Shown here piece after piece: positions 14,356-23,099 of a DNA stretch of 64,000 nucleotides. The stretch spans positions 427,501-491,500 of the forward strand of contig CALYLW010000320.1 of NCBI GenBank assembly GCA_944989445.1, in the 5' to 3' direction. This DNA is from Ampullaceana balthica (taxonomy: Eukaryota; Mollusca; Gastropoda; Lymnaeidae). Position 1 is the stretch's first letter. Each line of letters starts with the position of its first letter. The translations under genes were made by a program, and so were the position numbers. The notes under the pieces were generated by a model. That model had not been told where the DNA came from. It made no database searches and saw only the letters and a program-made list of their open reading frames with translations.

Positions 14356-15772
14356 CTTTGCTTTGTAACATCAGCCCCTATTTTCCCCAACTGTTTCATT
14401 AAACCTACTATCTAATATAATTGCTCTGTAACTTCAGCCAGTAGCAAGAGACAAGCTCTTCACGCAGTCAACCACATTCTACACAACATGCTCACCACCA
14501 ACGGTAAGTTCGGATTTGTAATATTGGAATTGCAATGTTTAGCTCAGAGGCGTCACTAGGGTTGGTGTCACCCGGTGCGCTTAGTTAATGGTGTCACCCC
14601 CCCCTCACTCATGACTTACGCCATATACCTTCTTCGAGTCTGCCAGGGCTAGATAAAGGGAAAATACAGAAATTTAAACTTTGGTGTCACCCCTTGTGAT
14701 GGTGTCACCTGGCGCGGTCCGCACCTTCCCCCGCACCTCCTAGTGACTCCTCTGGTTAGCTGATCAGAAACAAAACGTGGGGAGGGTGAGGGGGGGGGGA
14801 GAGATCGCATGCAGCCCGTTCAGTGTTACCATCACTACAAAAAAAAAGAGGGGTGGGGTTATCCCAGTCAAGAAAAGTGTATCTCGTACTGGATATATGT
14901 CACCGGCTTCTATCAATGTCAGTTCCAGTAATGCATGTCATTTTAGTTTTTTAACGCAATTTCCCCATGGGACAAATTACGTTTATATATTCGAAATGTT
15001 TGCCCTGTCTGTTCGAGCTTGCAGAAGAAACTCCTCCTGAACCATACCAGAAAGAGGGTTCGGGTCTTTTGCAAATATGTTAAGGAGGTTCCAAGGATGT
15101 GCACGGGCCAAAAATAATTCCCGAAAAGGTTTACTGGATTTCCTGGAAAATCAACACACAAAAAAAAACGAATAAATATCAGTATTTTGTCAATTTCTCG
15201 CCAACCATAACATCTATCGGGTTTAAACAAACGCCAAACGATAGCTAATAATATTTAGAACAATGTTGGAGAAGGAATTTTTGAAAAATCTCTTTTCGTT
15301 CGACTCTCGTAATTTTAGCAGCAATTTATAGATAGCAATTGTTTTGTTTACTTTCAGAATTATTGATTTTAAATGACTTATAATGTAATCTATAATGATT
15401 TCGCTTGAATAAAAAAGTCGGAAATTCTTTGTTGCAAATTGCGTTTAAATACTCATTCGAGTTTTTCTTACTTGTTTTTATATAGGCCTATCCGGGAATG
15501 ACTCAGTCCCTCCCCACCACATGATCCCTAATATTCGACTCTTAGTAAATTTAATTTTGTACATGTTTTTAGAGATGTACCCTTGATTATCTTGATCTTT
15601 AATTAAACTTCAACTTTCAGACGATGCCCGTTTCTGGACACTGAATCCTGACCCCCTTGTTACCCTACTGACCACAGCCCAGGAGAATGACCAGACCTTG
15701 ACCCAATATTTCAGTGACCTCAGCTACAACGAGATTCTCCAAATCCTCGGGGAACTCATGAAAGGACACTGA
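2856..15772 (+). CDS. Putative multi-peptide secreted precursor (neuropeptide-like), five exons
   Basis: Joined exons 2856-2916, 3944-4033, 11375-11455, 14438-14503 and 15621-15772 give a 149-residue open frame. All four introns have GT/AG ends and are phase 1. Residues 1-15 form a signal peptide (hydrophobic FTYLLLLCVAV core, likely cut after Ala15). Lys-Arg-Gln sites occur at residues 24-26, 54-56 and 81-83, so each released peptide would start with Gln, which can cyclise to pyroglutamate. Gly-Gly precedes the second site, so amidation of peptide 1 is possible. Peptides 1 and 2 share YGNPLSYNQIVDLIKEH versus FGDPLTHSQIIDLIREH, and the last exon carries SDLSYNEILQILGEL. There is no cysteine after the signal peptide. 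Known biology: dibasic sites plus a signal peptide mark prohormone-convertase substrates. Inference: a neuropeptide or peptide-hormone precursor. I do not recognise the family. A secreted structural or reproductive protein is an alternative. More exons could hide in the introns. Confidence 0.72.
3227..3482. mobile_element. Inverted-repeat element, family A (MITE), 256 bp
   Basis: The ends are GGGGTCGTCCATAAAGTACG and, inverted, CGTACTTTATGGACGGCCCC. It is flanked by TAA on the left and TAG on the right, which suits a TAA-type 3-bp target. It lies in intron 1 of the precursor gene. G-runs are prominent inside. The PIF/Harbinger superfamily is a guess from target and terminal G bases. Confidence 0.8.
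3610..3692 (+). mobile_element. LINE 3' end fragment with (GATAA)n tail
   Basis: GCAATAATCTTCTG, AGCGTCTGTAA and then GATAA repeats. The same order follows a decayed LINE reading frame at 25165-25235, which identifies this as the 3' tail of that family. Confidence 0.6.
3944..4033 (+). CDS. Precursor gene exon 2: peptide 1
   Basis: The exon has 90 bases, phase 1 at both ends, acceptor TTAATAG (weak pyrimidine tract) and donor GTGAGT. It encodes Gly-Leu-Lys-Arg followed by a 25-residue peptide beginning QDELP and ending LIKEH. Being a whole number of codons in symmetric phase, it could be duplicated or skipped without breaking the frame. Confidence 0.7.
4474..10129. repeat. 39-bp minisatellite array, about 145 copies
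   Basis: The unit is CTCTATATAAGAACAACATC followed by ACAAAACTTTAAATATGTG, 39 bp, so it stays in frame as a 13-residue repeat on the + strand. Subtypes differ by GTGCTC/GTACTT and TTT/TGT. The first ~1.1 kb is mostly the GTGCTC and ACTGTAAAT type. Long frames of up to 350 codons here are by-products of a stop-free 39-bp unit, with no start context, splice sites or flanking homology. It lies wholly within intron 2 of the precursor gene. Confidence 0.97.
10130..11073. mobile_element. Family A inverted-repeat element inserted into the 39-bp array
   Basis: The ends are GGGGCAGTCCATAAATGACA and TGACGTCATTTATGGACGGACCC. The left flank ends TATATAAG and the right flank begins TAAGAGCAATATAAC, which continues minisatellite sequence to about 11118, so the element split the array and duplicated TAA(G). 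Its inside carries another repeat (10418-10925). Confidence 0.85.
10418..10925. mobile_element. Family B repeat nested inside the family A element
   Basis: The left boundary CCCGTAAAAACAACG with GACTATAAATCC and the right boundary AATTAATATAATGGATTTA match family B. The inside has the GCACGAGTCTGCCTGCAAAA and AAGTGGGTTAAAAATCGATC stretches seen inverted at 17170-17640 and 40380-40860. Confidence 0.7.
11074..11374. other. Array remnant, SINE tail fragment and end of intron 2
   Basis: 11074-11118 continues the 39-bp minisatellite. ATCATGGACTGGAAAGGGGG near 11117-11136 resembles the 3' tail of the SINE at 23100. The remainder leads into the exon 3 acceptor. Confidence 0.55.
11375..11455 (+). 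CDS. Precursor gene exon 3: peptide 2
   Basis: The exon has 81 bases, phase 1 at both ends, acceptor CTCTCTACAG and donor GTGAGC. It encodes Gly-Gly-Lys-Arg and then a 22-residue peptide beginning QSLSLFGDP and ending LIREH. It aligns with exon 2 along its length (Lys-Arg-Gln, Pro-Leu, Gln-Ile, Asp-Leu-Ile, Glu-His) and both exons end in the same codon position, so the two look like an exon duplication. Confidence 0.72.
11480..11775. repeat. TG-rich degenerate minisatellite
   Basis: Imperfect repeats of GTGTCTTGCTTGTATAATGT (about five copies, 11655-11772) are preceded by GTGTGTTT-rich sequence. It lies in intron 3 of the precursor gene. Confidence 0.8.
11920..12640. other. Unassigned GC-richer block in intron 3
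   Basis: About 700 bp is clearly less AT-rich than its surroundings. No splice-compatible coding frame or rRNA/tRNA match could be recognised. GGCGTAGCTAGTAAAAATGA near 12354 is a phrase typical of invertebrate mobile elements. It is probably a single repeat insertion. Confidence 0.35.
12698..13242. mobile_element. Family B repeat, full-length copy
   Basis: It runs from TAATCCCTTATATTAAC to ATATATAAGGGATTTATAGTC and then AAAAACTTTGTTTTTACGGG. This is the inverse orientation of the copies at 1, 32757 and 36219. It carries the GACAATGC/TTTCAGATCGATC core. Confidence 0.75.
13310..13734. mobile_element. Family A inverted-repeat element, 425 bp
   Basis: The ends are GTTCCGTCCATAAATGACGT and ACGTCATTTATGGGCGGCCCC. 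Inside are CATGGCTTCACGCGTATTA and TTAGAGTGCAGCC, shared with the copies at 10130 and at the window end. It sits directly before the LINE remnant. Confidence 0.8.
13741..14353 (+). mobile_element. 5'-truncated LINE, end of reverse-transcriptase ORF and 3' UTR
   Basis: The frame beginning near 13741 reads NSAARLVLKAKKNDHV, LHWLPIQERIDY, stop (TAA at 13852), then LAVLSHNFFSDS, PSRQLRSSADTR, KKWNSLPLHIRS, TKSFKTALKTHLF and TGA at 14137. This is the conserved C-terminal end of CR1/L2/jockey-like non-LTR retrotransposons. A 3' UTR with AAAGCGCTGTGAGC and ACAGCGCTATATAAATT ends in (ATT)n, as in CR1/L2-type elements. One nonsense codon makes it dead. A different 130-codon open frame over the same bases is a shadow. 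Confidence 0.85.
14354..14437. repeat. Direct repeat flanking the LINE, then the exon 4 acceptor region
   Basis: TTTGCTTTGTAACATCAGCC at 14356, continuing CCTATTTTCCCCAACT, matches 13267-13302 with one difference in 36 bases. It looks like the target-site duplication of the LINE insertion. Confidence 0.6.
14438..14503 (+). CDS. Precursor gene exon 4: third Lys-Arg-Gln segment
   Basis: The exon has 66 bases, phase 1 at both ends, acceptor CTGTAACTTCAG and donor GTAAGT. It encodes Ser-Ser-Lys-Arg, then QALHAVNHILHNMLTTN. The placement of Lys-Arg-Gln matches exons 2 and 3, but the helical motif is only loosely kept. Confidence 0.68.
14545..14754. mobile_element. hAT-like MITE, 210 bp
   Basis: The termini CAGAGGCGTCACTAGG and CCTAGTGACTCCTCTG are inverted repeats. 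The flanks GTTTAGCT and GTTAGCTG are close to an 8-bp duplication with one base lost. The inside repeats GGTGTCACC. It is in intron 4 of the precursor gene. Confidence 0.75.
14755..15620. other. Rest of intron 4
   Basis: No exon, repeat family or RNA was recognised. G-rich around 14780-14800, otherwise AT-rich. Confidence 0.5.
15621..15772 (+). CDS. Precursor gene exon 5: C-terminal segment and stop
   Basis: Acceptor TTTCAG at 15620. The exon gives 50 residues, starting DDARFW and ending LMKGH before TGA. There is no internal dibasic site. Residues around SDLSYNEILQILGEL resemble the core of peptides 1 and 2 (LSYN-Q/E-I), which ties this exon to the same repeat family. The 3' UTR follows. 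Confidence 0.7.
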
Positions 15773-15953
15773 CAACTTACGAGGAATCTCACCCCGTAGA
15801 AAGGGAGCGCCTCGCAAGCCACGTCCATCTTTTTTGAAAGGAGGTTTCGTTGAATTCTATCGATGACGTTTTTTTATTTTTTAAAATTTAGTTTAAATTA
15901 TATATAGACCAGGCTGAAATGGTTTTCCATGCTTGGGCAACTTTCAGGATATT

Positions 15954-15994
15954 AATAAAGGCATTTATAGTCAGATGACATGATAATCAATAAA
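15954..15994 (+). promoter_or_regulatory. Candidate poly(A) signals of the precursor gene
   Basis: AATAAA occurs at 15954-15959 and again at 15989-15994, about 180-220 bases after the stop codon, a normal distance for a short 3' UTR. There is no transcript evidence. Confidence 0.5.
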
Positions 15995-16164
15995 TAATCT
16001 GATTTTATTGTTATGCTTCCTGTAATGATTATTACGTTGTCTTCGGTTAAGTCTGCAACGGGCTAAGGAAAGAGATATATGATTTAAGGATCTGGTTGAT
16101 GTTTAATTCAAAAGGCTGCGCTCCTCGTCACAGTCCTTTCTGAAAGTCACCAATGTTGTGACAC

Positions 16165-16329
16165 TGAAAGAAGTTCCTCGGAGAGTGCACTTTGGAAAAA
16201 GTGTTGGCGAAACTATGGAATAAACTACCTCAGTCTTTGAAGGAAATAAAGATACGATTGAAGAAAAGTTTAAGAAGCAAACGAAGACACTTTTGTTCAA
16301 ACAGACTTAATTACATCAGAGCGCGCTGA
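16165..16329 (+). mobile_element. LINE reverse-transcriptase C-terminal fragment
   Basis: GTG at 16201 to TGA at 16327 reads VLAKLWNKLPQSLKEIK, then RLKKSLRSKRRHF, matching the WNSLP...FKK ending of LINE ORF2. The preceding part (KEVPRRVHFGKSV, from about 16165) is in another frame, so there is a frameshift. Remnant only. Confidence 0.65.
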
Positions 16330-16489
16330 GCATCATAAGTTTTTATTTGTAATTTGTATCTATTTTGCATACGTATACATCAGTACCGCTGTCTATGGAT
16401 GGACTCAGCATGCTCCGATAACATTTGCAATAACTTGATAACAGATGACGTAACATTCCCAAACTTCCGAAACAGCACGTTATGTACAG

Positions 16490-16673
16490 CAGTGCTTCTC
16501 AAAGTGGTTGTCCGCGGACCGGTGCCGGTACGTGGGCCATCCGCTGCCGGTCCGCAGAAGTTCTCCAAAAAAGGACCGAAAAATTGTCAGTGCAGGGAAA
16601 ATAGTGCACCGGTCCCTGGTGCATGGGGAAAATTCCTGCCGGTTGACCATACTAAAAAGTTTGAGAAGCACTG
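16490..16673. mobile_element. hAT (Charlie-like) MITE with perfect target duplication
   Basis: 184 bp with ends CAGTGCTTCTCAAA and TTTGAGAAGCACTG, flanked on both sides by ATGTACAG (16482-16489 and 16674-16681), an exact 8-bp duplication as made by hAT transposases. GTCCGCGGACCGG inside resembles Charlie-type elements. No coding capacity. Confidence 0.93.
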
Positions 16674-16681
16674 ATGTACAG

Positions 16682-17171
16682 CACTTTATGTCCCGATTTC
16701 CAGGGTGATAGTGACGTGGAGCGAGATCAGCGAATCTCATCGCCTGTCCGCAAGGTCTCCAGAACTATAAATGAATGACGGCAGGATATCTGTTATAAAT
16801 TCACGGTAAAACTTTTATCATGAAAAACACCACTATAAAATATATAAACTCCAAAAAAAAATCAAAGAATTTATAATTGTATTTTAAGAAAGGAAAAGTT
16901 AAAACACTCTTCACCCAAATTAAGATTGCGTTTCATAAAATTAATCCGGACCCCAGTAAAACAATAACACAAATATTTAAAAAAAAACAATAACATTAAT
17001 CTAAAAAACAATAACACCTAAGTAGAAAAACAATATTTTATTTCAGACAATAAGATATTTTATATAAGACAATTGGGTATTTCGTATCAGACAATGATAT
17101 ATTTTATATTTAGAAAAATGAGATTCCACTTCAGATCGACACATATTTTTTATGACACGGTAAAAGAGTTT
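16682..17171. other. AT-rich spacer
   Basis: Short degenerate ACAATAA/AGACAAT repeats at 16960-17110. No gene seen. Confidence 0.5.
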
Positions 17172-17667
17172 TAAATCCTTTATATTAACTCGTGGTGTCT
17201 GCGGCCGACCTTGCTTGCTTGCTTGCTTGTCGCCAAAACTTTTGATCGATTTTTAACCCACTTGCTCGCAAGATAGCGAGCTGAAATTTTGCAGGCAGTT
17301 TCGTACCGATGATAAAAACAATGTATCAAAATTTCAGATCGATCGCATGTACCGTAATTAAATTATTGATTTTTTAGATTATTTTATTTATTTCTATGTA
17401 TCATGCTATTTTTTGAGATAGAGCGTCGTGGTGCGTATTATATTGAACAACCTTTCTGTCACGCAATAATGTGCGTATTTTATTAACAACTCTTTTTATA
17501 AACATATTCCTGATCGGTGCGCATTATATTAAACATGTTTTACGACACAACTGCAATTTTGTATTTCTGGATGGTCTGGCGCTGCGTATTATAACGTACA
17601 TTCTTTTAGTTACTTCTCGTACATAAAGGATTTATAGTAAAAAAAACTTCGTTTTTTACGGGGTTTT
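17172..17667. mobile_element. Family B repeat copy
   Basis: It runs from TAAATCCTTTATATTAACTC to ACATAAAGGATTTATAG and ends TTTTTTACGGGG. The core TTTCAGATCGATCGCATGTA and two GTGCGTATTATATTGA-type phrases are shared with 40380-41340. Confidence 0.75.
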
Positions 17668-18888
17668 CTTATTAATGTTAATATCCCGCTGTAGCATATG
17701 TGTGTATAAGTAAATCATATTGATTTGTAAAAAGGAAAAAAAGGAAAAAGAGCCGTGGTTATTTTAATTTGATTTTTATGTTAATATCCCGCTGTATGTG
17801 TGTATAAGTATGCGTGTGCACGTGTGTGAATCAATGAGTGTTTTGTGTTCTTTTTTTTTGTGTGTGTGTGTGAATCAGTGAGTGTGTGTGTGTTCTTTCT
17901 TTTTGTTTTTGTTGTCCACTAAATGTGATGAAACGGTTTATTTGTTGCGCCTCTAACAAGACTACGTATTTCTATTAAATAATTAATAATTACATCTTTA
18001 AACTGTTTTCTTTATGTATTTGTATTTTATCCAGCCGTTCGAAAAATGTATTTGCTTTAATCTGTCTCCAGATGTCTACATTTATGTTAAACGTTAATCT
18101 ACCTTACGTTTTGTTTACAAACCATAGTCACAGTTTTCTTAAGTGTAATATTTTAACAATATTTATATACTTTTATTTTCTTTATTATAAAATACAAAGT
18201 ATAATTTTACCACTTTTCGTTATATCAGTATATATGCTTAAATTTAATTGCTTTATGTATTTGACATTTAAAAAGATTGTTATCAATAATCAAATACTAA
18301 TGATTTTTTTCTATGCATTAGAGATAGAAGGCACATGAGCAAAACCAGATACCAACCGAACACTATAGCTTAGCCACTGTTAATACTCTTTTTGCATAAA
18401 TTAAGCTAAACGTGATGGGTATATTAAATTTAAATAGTATAAATAAATAGTATTAAATAGTATAATGTACAGGGAACGGAATTATAGTGATGAAAGGCAA
18501 TTCCAATGTTTTTAGGTGGAGATTTATTTTCTTTCGGTGCTTTAATAGTTTACGTGATTTTTTTTCTGGCACTATTGATCCATAAACTGCCCAAAAGAAA
18601 TAGATGAATTGAAAAAGAATCGTTACTGTTAAAGACGAAAATGGATTTTATATAGGAGTTATATGCATGGACCTAAGAATGTGGGTAATAAGTTGAACAG
18701 TTATTTTTATATTGAGTGGCAGCTTTCTGGCCTTTTGAGAGGTACCTTTTATTGGTCCGGTAAAAGTCAATAATATCGTCCAACCCTGGGTGGCATTAAC
18801 ACTATAGCTTAGCAACTGTTTTTATACTTTTTGCATAAATTAAACTAAACCAGCAGGGTAAAGTTTAAGCCCGAACCTTGCGATTAAT
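17668..18888. other. AT-rich intergenic DNA with a dispersed direct repeat
   Basis: ACACTATAGCTTAGCCACTG and TTTTTGCATAAATTAA-GCTAAAC at 18360-18415 recur at 18799-18850. TG-rich stretches lie at 17815-17905. The 88-codon frame at 18072 has AT-rich random-looking composition. Confidence 0.5.
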
Positions 18889-18914
18889 CTTATCTTATCT
18901 TATCAATACAGACG
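18889..18914 (-). mobile_element. LINE tail fragment, (TTATC)n
   Basis: CTTATCTTATCTTATC is the inverse of the (GATAA)n tail at 3661 and abuts the SINE at 18930. Confidence 0.45.
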
Positions 18915-18929
18915 CTCCTTCTATGCAGA

Positions 18930-19160
18930 AGATAATTGCGTCCACAGACCATGACAGATGATCTGTTGGCAAGTGATGCAGCGTTCACAGGTTCCACGCA
19001 TTACCCAGCCACCTAACTAGTGTTAGGTACCCATTCGGAGCTGGGTGTCTCAGGGACGCCCTAGGCCCCGGGAAAAAATCCTTGCCTTGACATGGATTCG
19101 AACCCGTGACCATCGGTACGCTAGTCGAGCGCGCTGCCACTCGACCACTCGAAAATGATT
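18930..19160 (-). mobile_element. tRNA-derived SINE
   Basis: On the - strand a tRNA-like head has A box TGGTCGAGTGGCAGCGCGCT and B box GGGTTCGAATCC. It is followed by CCCGGGGCCTAGGGCGTCC, ATGGGTACCTAACA and GAACCTGTGAACGCTGCATC. The body resembles widespread metazoan SINE central domains and shares GTGAACGCT with the SINE at 23100. Confidence 0.75.
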
Positions 19161-20330
19161 CTTTCAAACAAATAGACCCCATACACACATTACCAGCATC
19201 AATATTCACATAAATAATATCTGGCTCATTAAAAAAATATCCAATTCGTTTGACTAAGGCCATACTTAGTCTGGAAATAGAAATAATGTTTTGGAGAGCT
19301 TTTGCCATGAAAAAAGTAATACTAAGAAAGGTATTTTAGAGCTAACGAAACCTAAAACATTCATTTAAAAAATAGTTAGATTTCTAGAACAATGCGGTTG
19401 CGTGGCACACACTTCGGATATAAGCTGTACTGTTCTTTAAGGTGTACATTGTACATATATTTAGTGTAAAGATATATCGCGGTTATTACGACTTATTTAT
19501 AGGTTCTAGCTGCAAAAAGTGCGTGTTCTGGCGAAAAATAAATGTCATTTTATAAGCTAAAAAAAGCTACAATGAAAAAAAAGGCTTAAATATAAATACA
19601 AAGAAAAAAATCCGTTATTTTAGTGGAACAAGTATCTGCCAGTTTATTTCTTTGTTATTTCTAGAAGAAAAGAGTGGGAAATCGCTTAAATTGACATCAT
19701 TTATTAGAAAATCAATCTCTCAGAACTTTAAAAACAACAAAAAACACAAAAAAAAACAACAAAAACAAAACTTTTTTGGTTTTTATGTTATTATTCATGT
19801 GAAAAGAAAATGTGTTTTTTAAACCAATAAACCATATTTTCCACTCTCCACTAGGCATAAATATTTCTATAAATATTATTATCTGGCTCAAAAAATATCC
19901 CATTCGTCTTGAACTAATTTCATGCTTAGACTATAAAATGGAATGGGTGTTTTGGGGAGCTTTTCCTAGAACCAAAAGAATCATATGGAAATATATTGTT
20001 TTCATTTTTTGATTCATGTGAAAAGAAATTGAGCCTTGCCCATTTATTTTTGTAACTGTTCAGGGCCTTTGTTATTCTGGTAGAGTATAAAGAGAAAATC
20101 AAGCGTTATTAAAGAAGAACTACAAACATTGATTGGTAATATTTAAATTCATCATACTTTGTATTATCTGGACTCACATATCGTGATTTTTATAAAGAAG
20201 GGGTTTGATTTATCACTACCCTAATTTCCTGATGCTTTTACGCTCATTTTTAAGGGGAATGTGTGACTCAAAACCAAATAAAGTTGTTTTTATTGTGCCT
20301 ACCCCGTAGCATAGCACGGGCATTGTGCTC

Positions 20331-20331
<1 letters not shown>
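19161..20331. other. AT-rich DNA with a diverged duplicate segment
   Basis: 19195-19320 and 19855-19985 are diverged direct copies (ATCTGGCTCA, TCCAATTCGT/TCCCATTCGT, GTTTTGGAGAGCTTTTGCC/GTTTTGGGGAGCTTTTCC). A third trace is at 29765-29800. No gene. Confidence 0.55.

Positions 20332-20402
<71 letters not shown>
20332..20402. repeat. (TA)n microsatellite
   Basis: About 70 bp of uninterrupted TA. Confidence 0.97.
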
Positions 20403-20407
<5 letters not shown>

Positions 20408-21260
20408 TAAGGCCAGTGATCGAGTTCAGGATATCGCCAATGTTAATGTTAGAGCCAATGTTAAAATTACGGTAAGTTCAGGCTTAGCGTTAGGGATAAA
20501 AGCTTAATTGTGTGAAGATTTGGTTAATAGCGGGAATATGCTTTTTATTTTCAAGCGGCCGATGAACGCAAGTTTCAGACCATATCATCGGTTGCCTACT
20601 AGGACTACACTTATGGATTAGCAATGGATTTATTAAATACAAGGATATTTGCAGAAACTAAAACAGCATTAGACATGAGCGGACCACCCCCCCACCCCCG
20701 GGGTGTCGCATTCAGTGACAGCTACAACACACAACAAAACAAGTGTCCGAACAAGGCCCCCGTCGACAGCCCCCGTTAAAGGGGGAGTTAAATACACAGT
20801 TTGTCGGCTAAATGGCCCCAATTTCCTCCCCCTAGTGTGCCCGTGAGAACTCACCCAGGCCCGGCCAAGCACTTGAGCTCAGACGAGGGCTGTCCCCCGA
20901 TTATTGGCTACAAACAGTGCGAAATGCACAGCGGACGAAAGGCCCCCCGAGAGATCGTCCGGATTCGTCAGGTTTTGCTCTTAAATTATGTATGCGATCG
21001 TAATGTGATGATTAGTGCCACTCCGCCCAACACCATACACGTCCTCCACACCCCCCACACACACACACAAACGCTCACACACACACACAGGCACACACAC
21101 ACGCGCGCGCTCGATGTCCCCAAGTCGGCTTGCCTCTTAATGCTCGGGAAATGCCCGCAGCTATCAAACATGGGCGGGTAGAAAGAGAAATTATTGATAG
21201 GGTTCCGTGGATTATGAAGAGTGGAAGAACAGCCTAACTGAAACGACTACTCTGCTCAAA
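20403..21260. other. Intergenic DNA with a short (AC)n tract
   Basis: Degenerate GTTAATGTTAGAG-type repeats at 20440-20495 and AC repeats at 21050-21110. The block 20680-20960 is GC-richer, but no convincing exon was found. Confidence 0.45.
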
Positions 21261-21495
21261 TAACTGAGACGATGACTCTGAAACCTAACTGAGACGATGA
21301 CTCTGAAACCTAACTGAGACGATGACTCTGAAACCTAACTGAGACGATGACTCTGAAACCTAACTGAGACGATGACTCTGAAACCTAACTGAGACGATGA
21401 CTCTGAAACCTAACTGAGACGATGACTCTGAAACCTAACTGAGACGATGACTCTGAAACCTAACTGAGACGATGACTCTGAAACCTAGCTGAGAA
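21261..21495. repeat. 25-bp minisatellite, about 9 copies
   Basis: The unit is GATGACTCTGAAACCTAACT plus GAGAC. Copies are nearly identical and the last one is diverged. Confidence 0.95.
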
Positions 21496-22180
21496 ATTTA
21501 CTCGCTGAACACCAAACTGAGACTGTATCTTGAGTTCCAACCCTGGAATCCTAGTCTGAACATCTGCAAGAATGTCTTCGCGCCGAAGATTTTTACTTCC
21601 GAAGACTGCTGCTAACGGGCTTCAATGACAAGCATTATTAATACTAACATAATAAAATTATCAACCAGCAACGATAATAAATTGTAACATTATCAGCAAA
21701 TAACGATATTAACTAGCAACAGTAAACACTAGTAACAATACTTACTATTAGAACAATTGTTACAGGTAATAATAACAACTCGTAAAAATAGCGACTAGTT
21801 AACTCGATAGATCTAGCAACACCAGCTGAGACTTGAATCTGGCTACAAAATGACAATGACGTTTCTGTCAGTTGGGAATATCACATTTTTAGTTTTTTTG
21901 CGTAAGAAACTTAAAGCCCCTAAAATTTACATTGCACAAAAAAAAATTGAAGAACAGTGTCGCATATTTGAGGATGCCGATATTTTGAAATACTAACCAA
22001 ACATTTTAAAAAATCAAGGGTGACGATAAAGACATTAATAGAAAAAAGTGACTTCAAAACTTGATACTCTAAAGGGGACGCATTTCTCTACACATTCTCA
22101 TTGAAAAATCCCCAGTGTAGATGGACATAGAAAGAAGTCCCTTTAGAAGCTCTTTAGAAGCTACTGCGCCAAAGTTTTGA
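21496..22180. other. AT-rich spacer between minisatellites
   Basis: Degenerate AATAACGATATTAACTAGCAA-like short repeats near 21655-21790. No gene seen. Confidence 0.5.
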
Positions 22181-22424
22181 AACAGTCTTCCCAAGTCATG
22201 ATGGACTGTTAACAGTCTTCCCAAGTCATGATGGACTGTTAACAGTCTTCCCAAGTCATGATGGACTGTTAACAGTCTTCCCAAGTCATGATGGACTGTT
22301 AACAGTCTTCCCAAGTCATGATGGACTGTTAACAGTCTTCCCAAGTCATGATGGACTGTTAACAGTCTTCTCAAGTCATGATGGACTGTTAACAGTCTTC
22401 TCAAGTCATGATGGACTGTTAACA
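22181..22424. repeat. 30-bp minisatellite, 8 copies, palindromic junctions
   Basis: The unit is AACAGTCTTCCCAAGTCATG plus ATGGACTGTT. Each junction makes the perfect 14-bp palindrome GACTGTTAACAGTC. The 135-codon frame on the - strand is just this repeat. Confidence 0.95.
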
Positions 22425-22465
22425 ACAAGTTTTTAAAGATTAGAGCGCAATGAACGTGCTGGTCT

Positions 22466-22858
22466 AACATGGACAATTGACGCTATAAACTATAACATGG
22501 ACAATTGACGCTATAAACTATAACATGGACAATTGACGCTATAAACTATAACATGGACAATTGACGCTATAAACTATAACATGGACAATTGACGCTATAA
22601 ACTATAACATGGACAATTTACGCTATAAACTATAACATGGACAATTGACGCTATAAACTATAACATGTACAATTTACGCTATAAACTATAACATGGACAA
22701 TTGACGCTATAAACTATAACATGTACAATTTACGCTATAAACTATAACATGGACAATTGACGCTATAAACTATAACATGGACAATTGACGCTATAAACTA
22801 TAACATGGACAATTGACGCTATAAACTATAACATGGACAATTGACGCTATGAACTATA
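22466..22858. repeat. 28-bp minisatellite, 14 copies
   Basis: The unit is AACATGGACAATTGACGCTA plus TAAACTAT. Variants ATGTACAATTTACG occur at three positions. Confidence 0.95.
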
Positions 22859-23099
22859 AAGGATATCGTTATCAATGTGTCCATGTCACTGCGTATTTCA
22901 AGATGGAGGTTATGGTTATAGGGCAGAAGTCACCATCTTGAACTCATCAATCGTTTTATTCATGTAAAAAAATATAGTGTACAAAATTTAATACTTGAAA
23001 CGAAAATGATAAAATTATCAACAAATATCATCAAATTAGTATCAAGAGTCGTGTAATGTAAAAATAAGCAATAAAATTACATAAATGAAAAAAAAATAT

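Noticed and set aside
20298..20332. Possible Helitron 3' end (CCCGT...ACGGG hairpin before a TA tract)
   Set aside because: The terminal CTRR is absent (it reads CTCG) and no matching 5' end was found.
22069..22476. 135-codon minus frame with LLTVHHDLGR repeats
   Set aside because: Translation of the 30-bp minisatellite.
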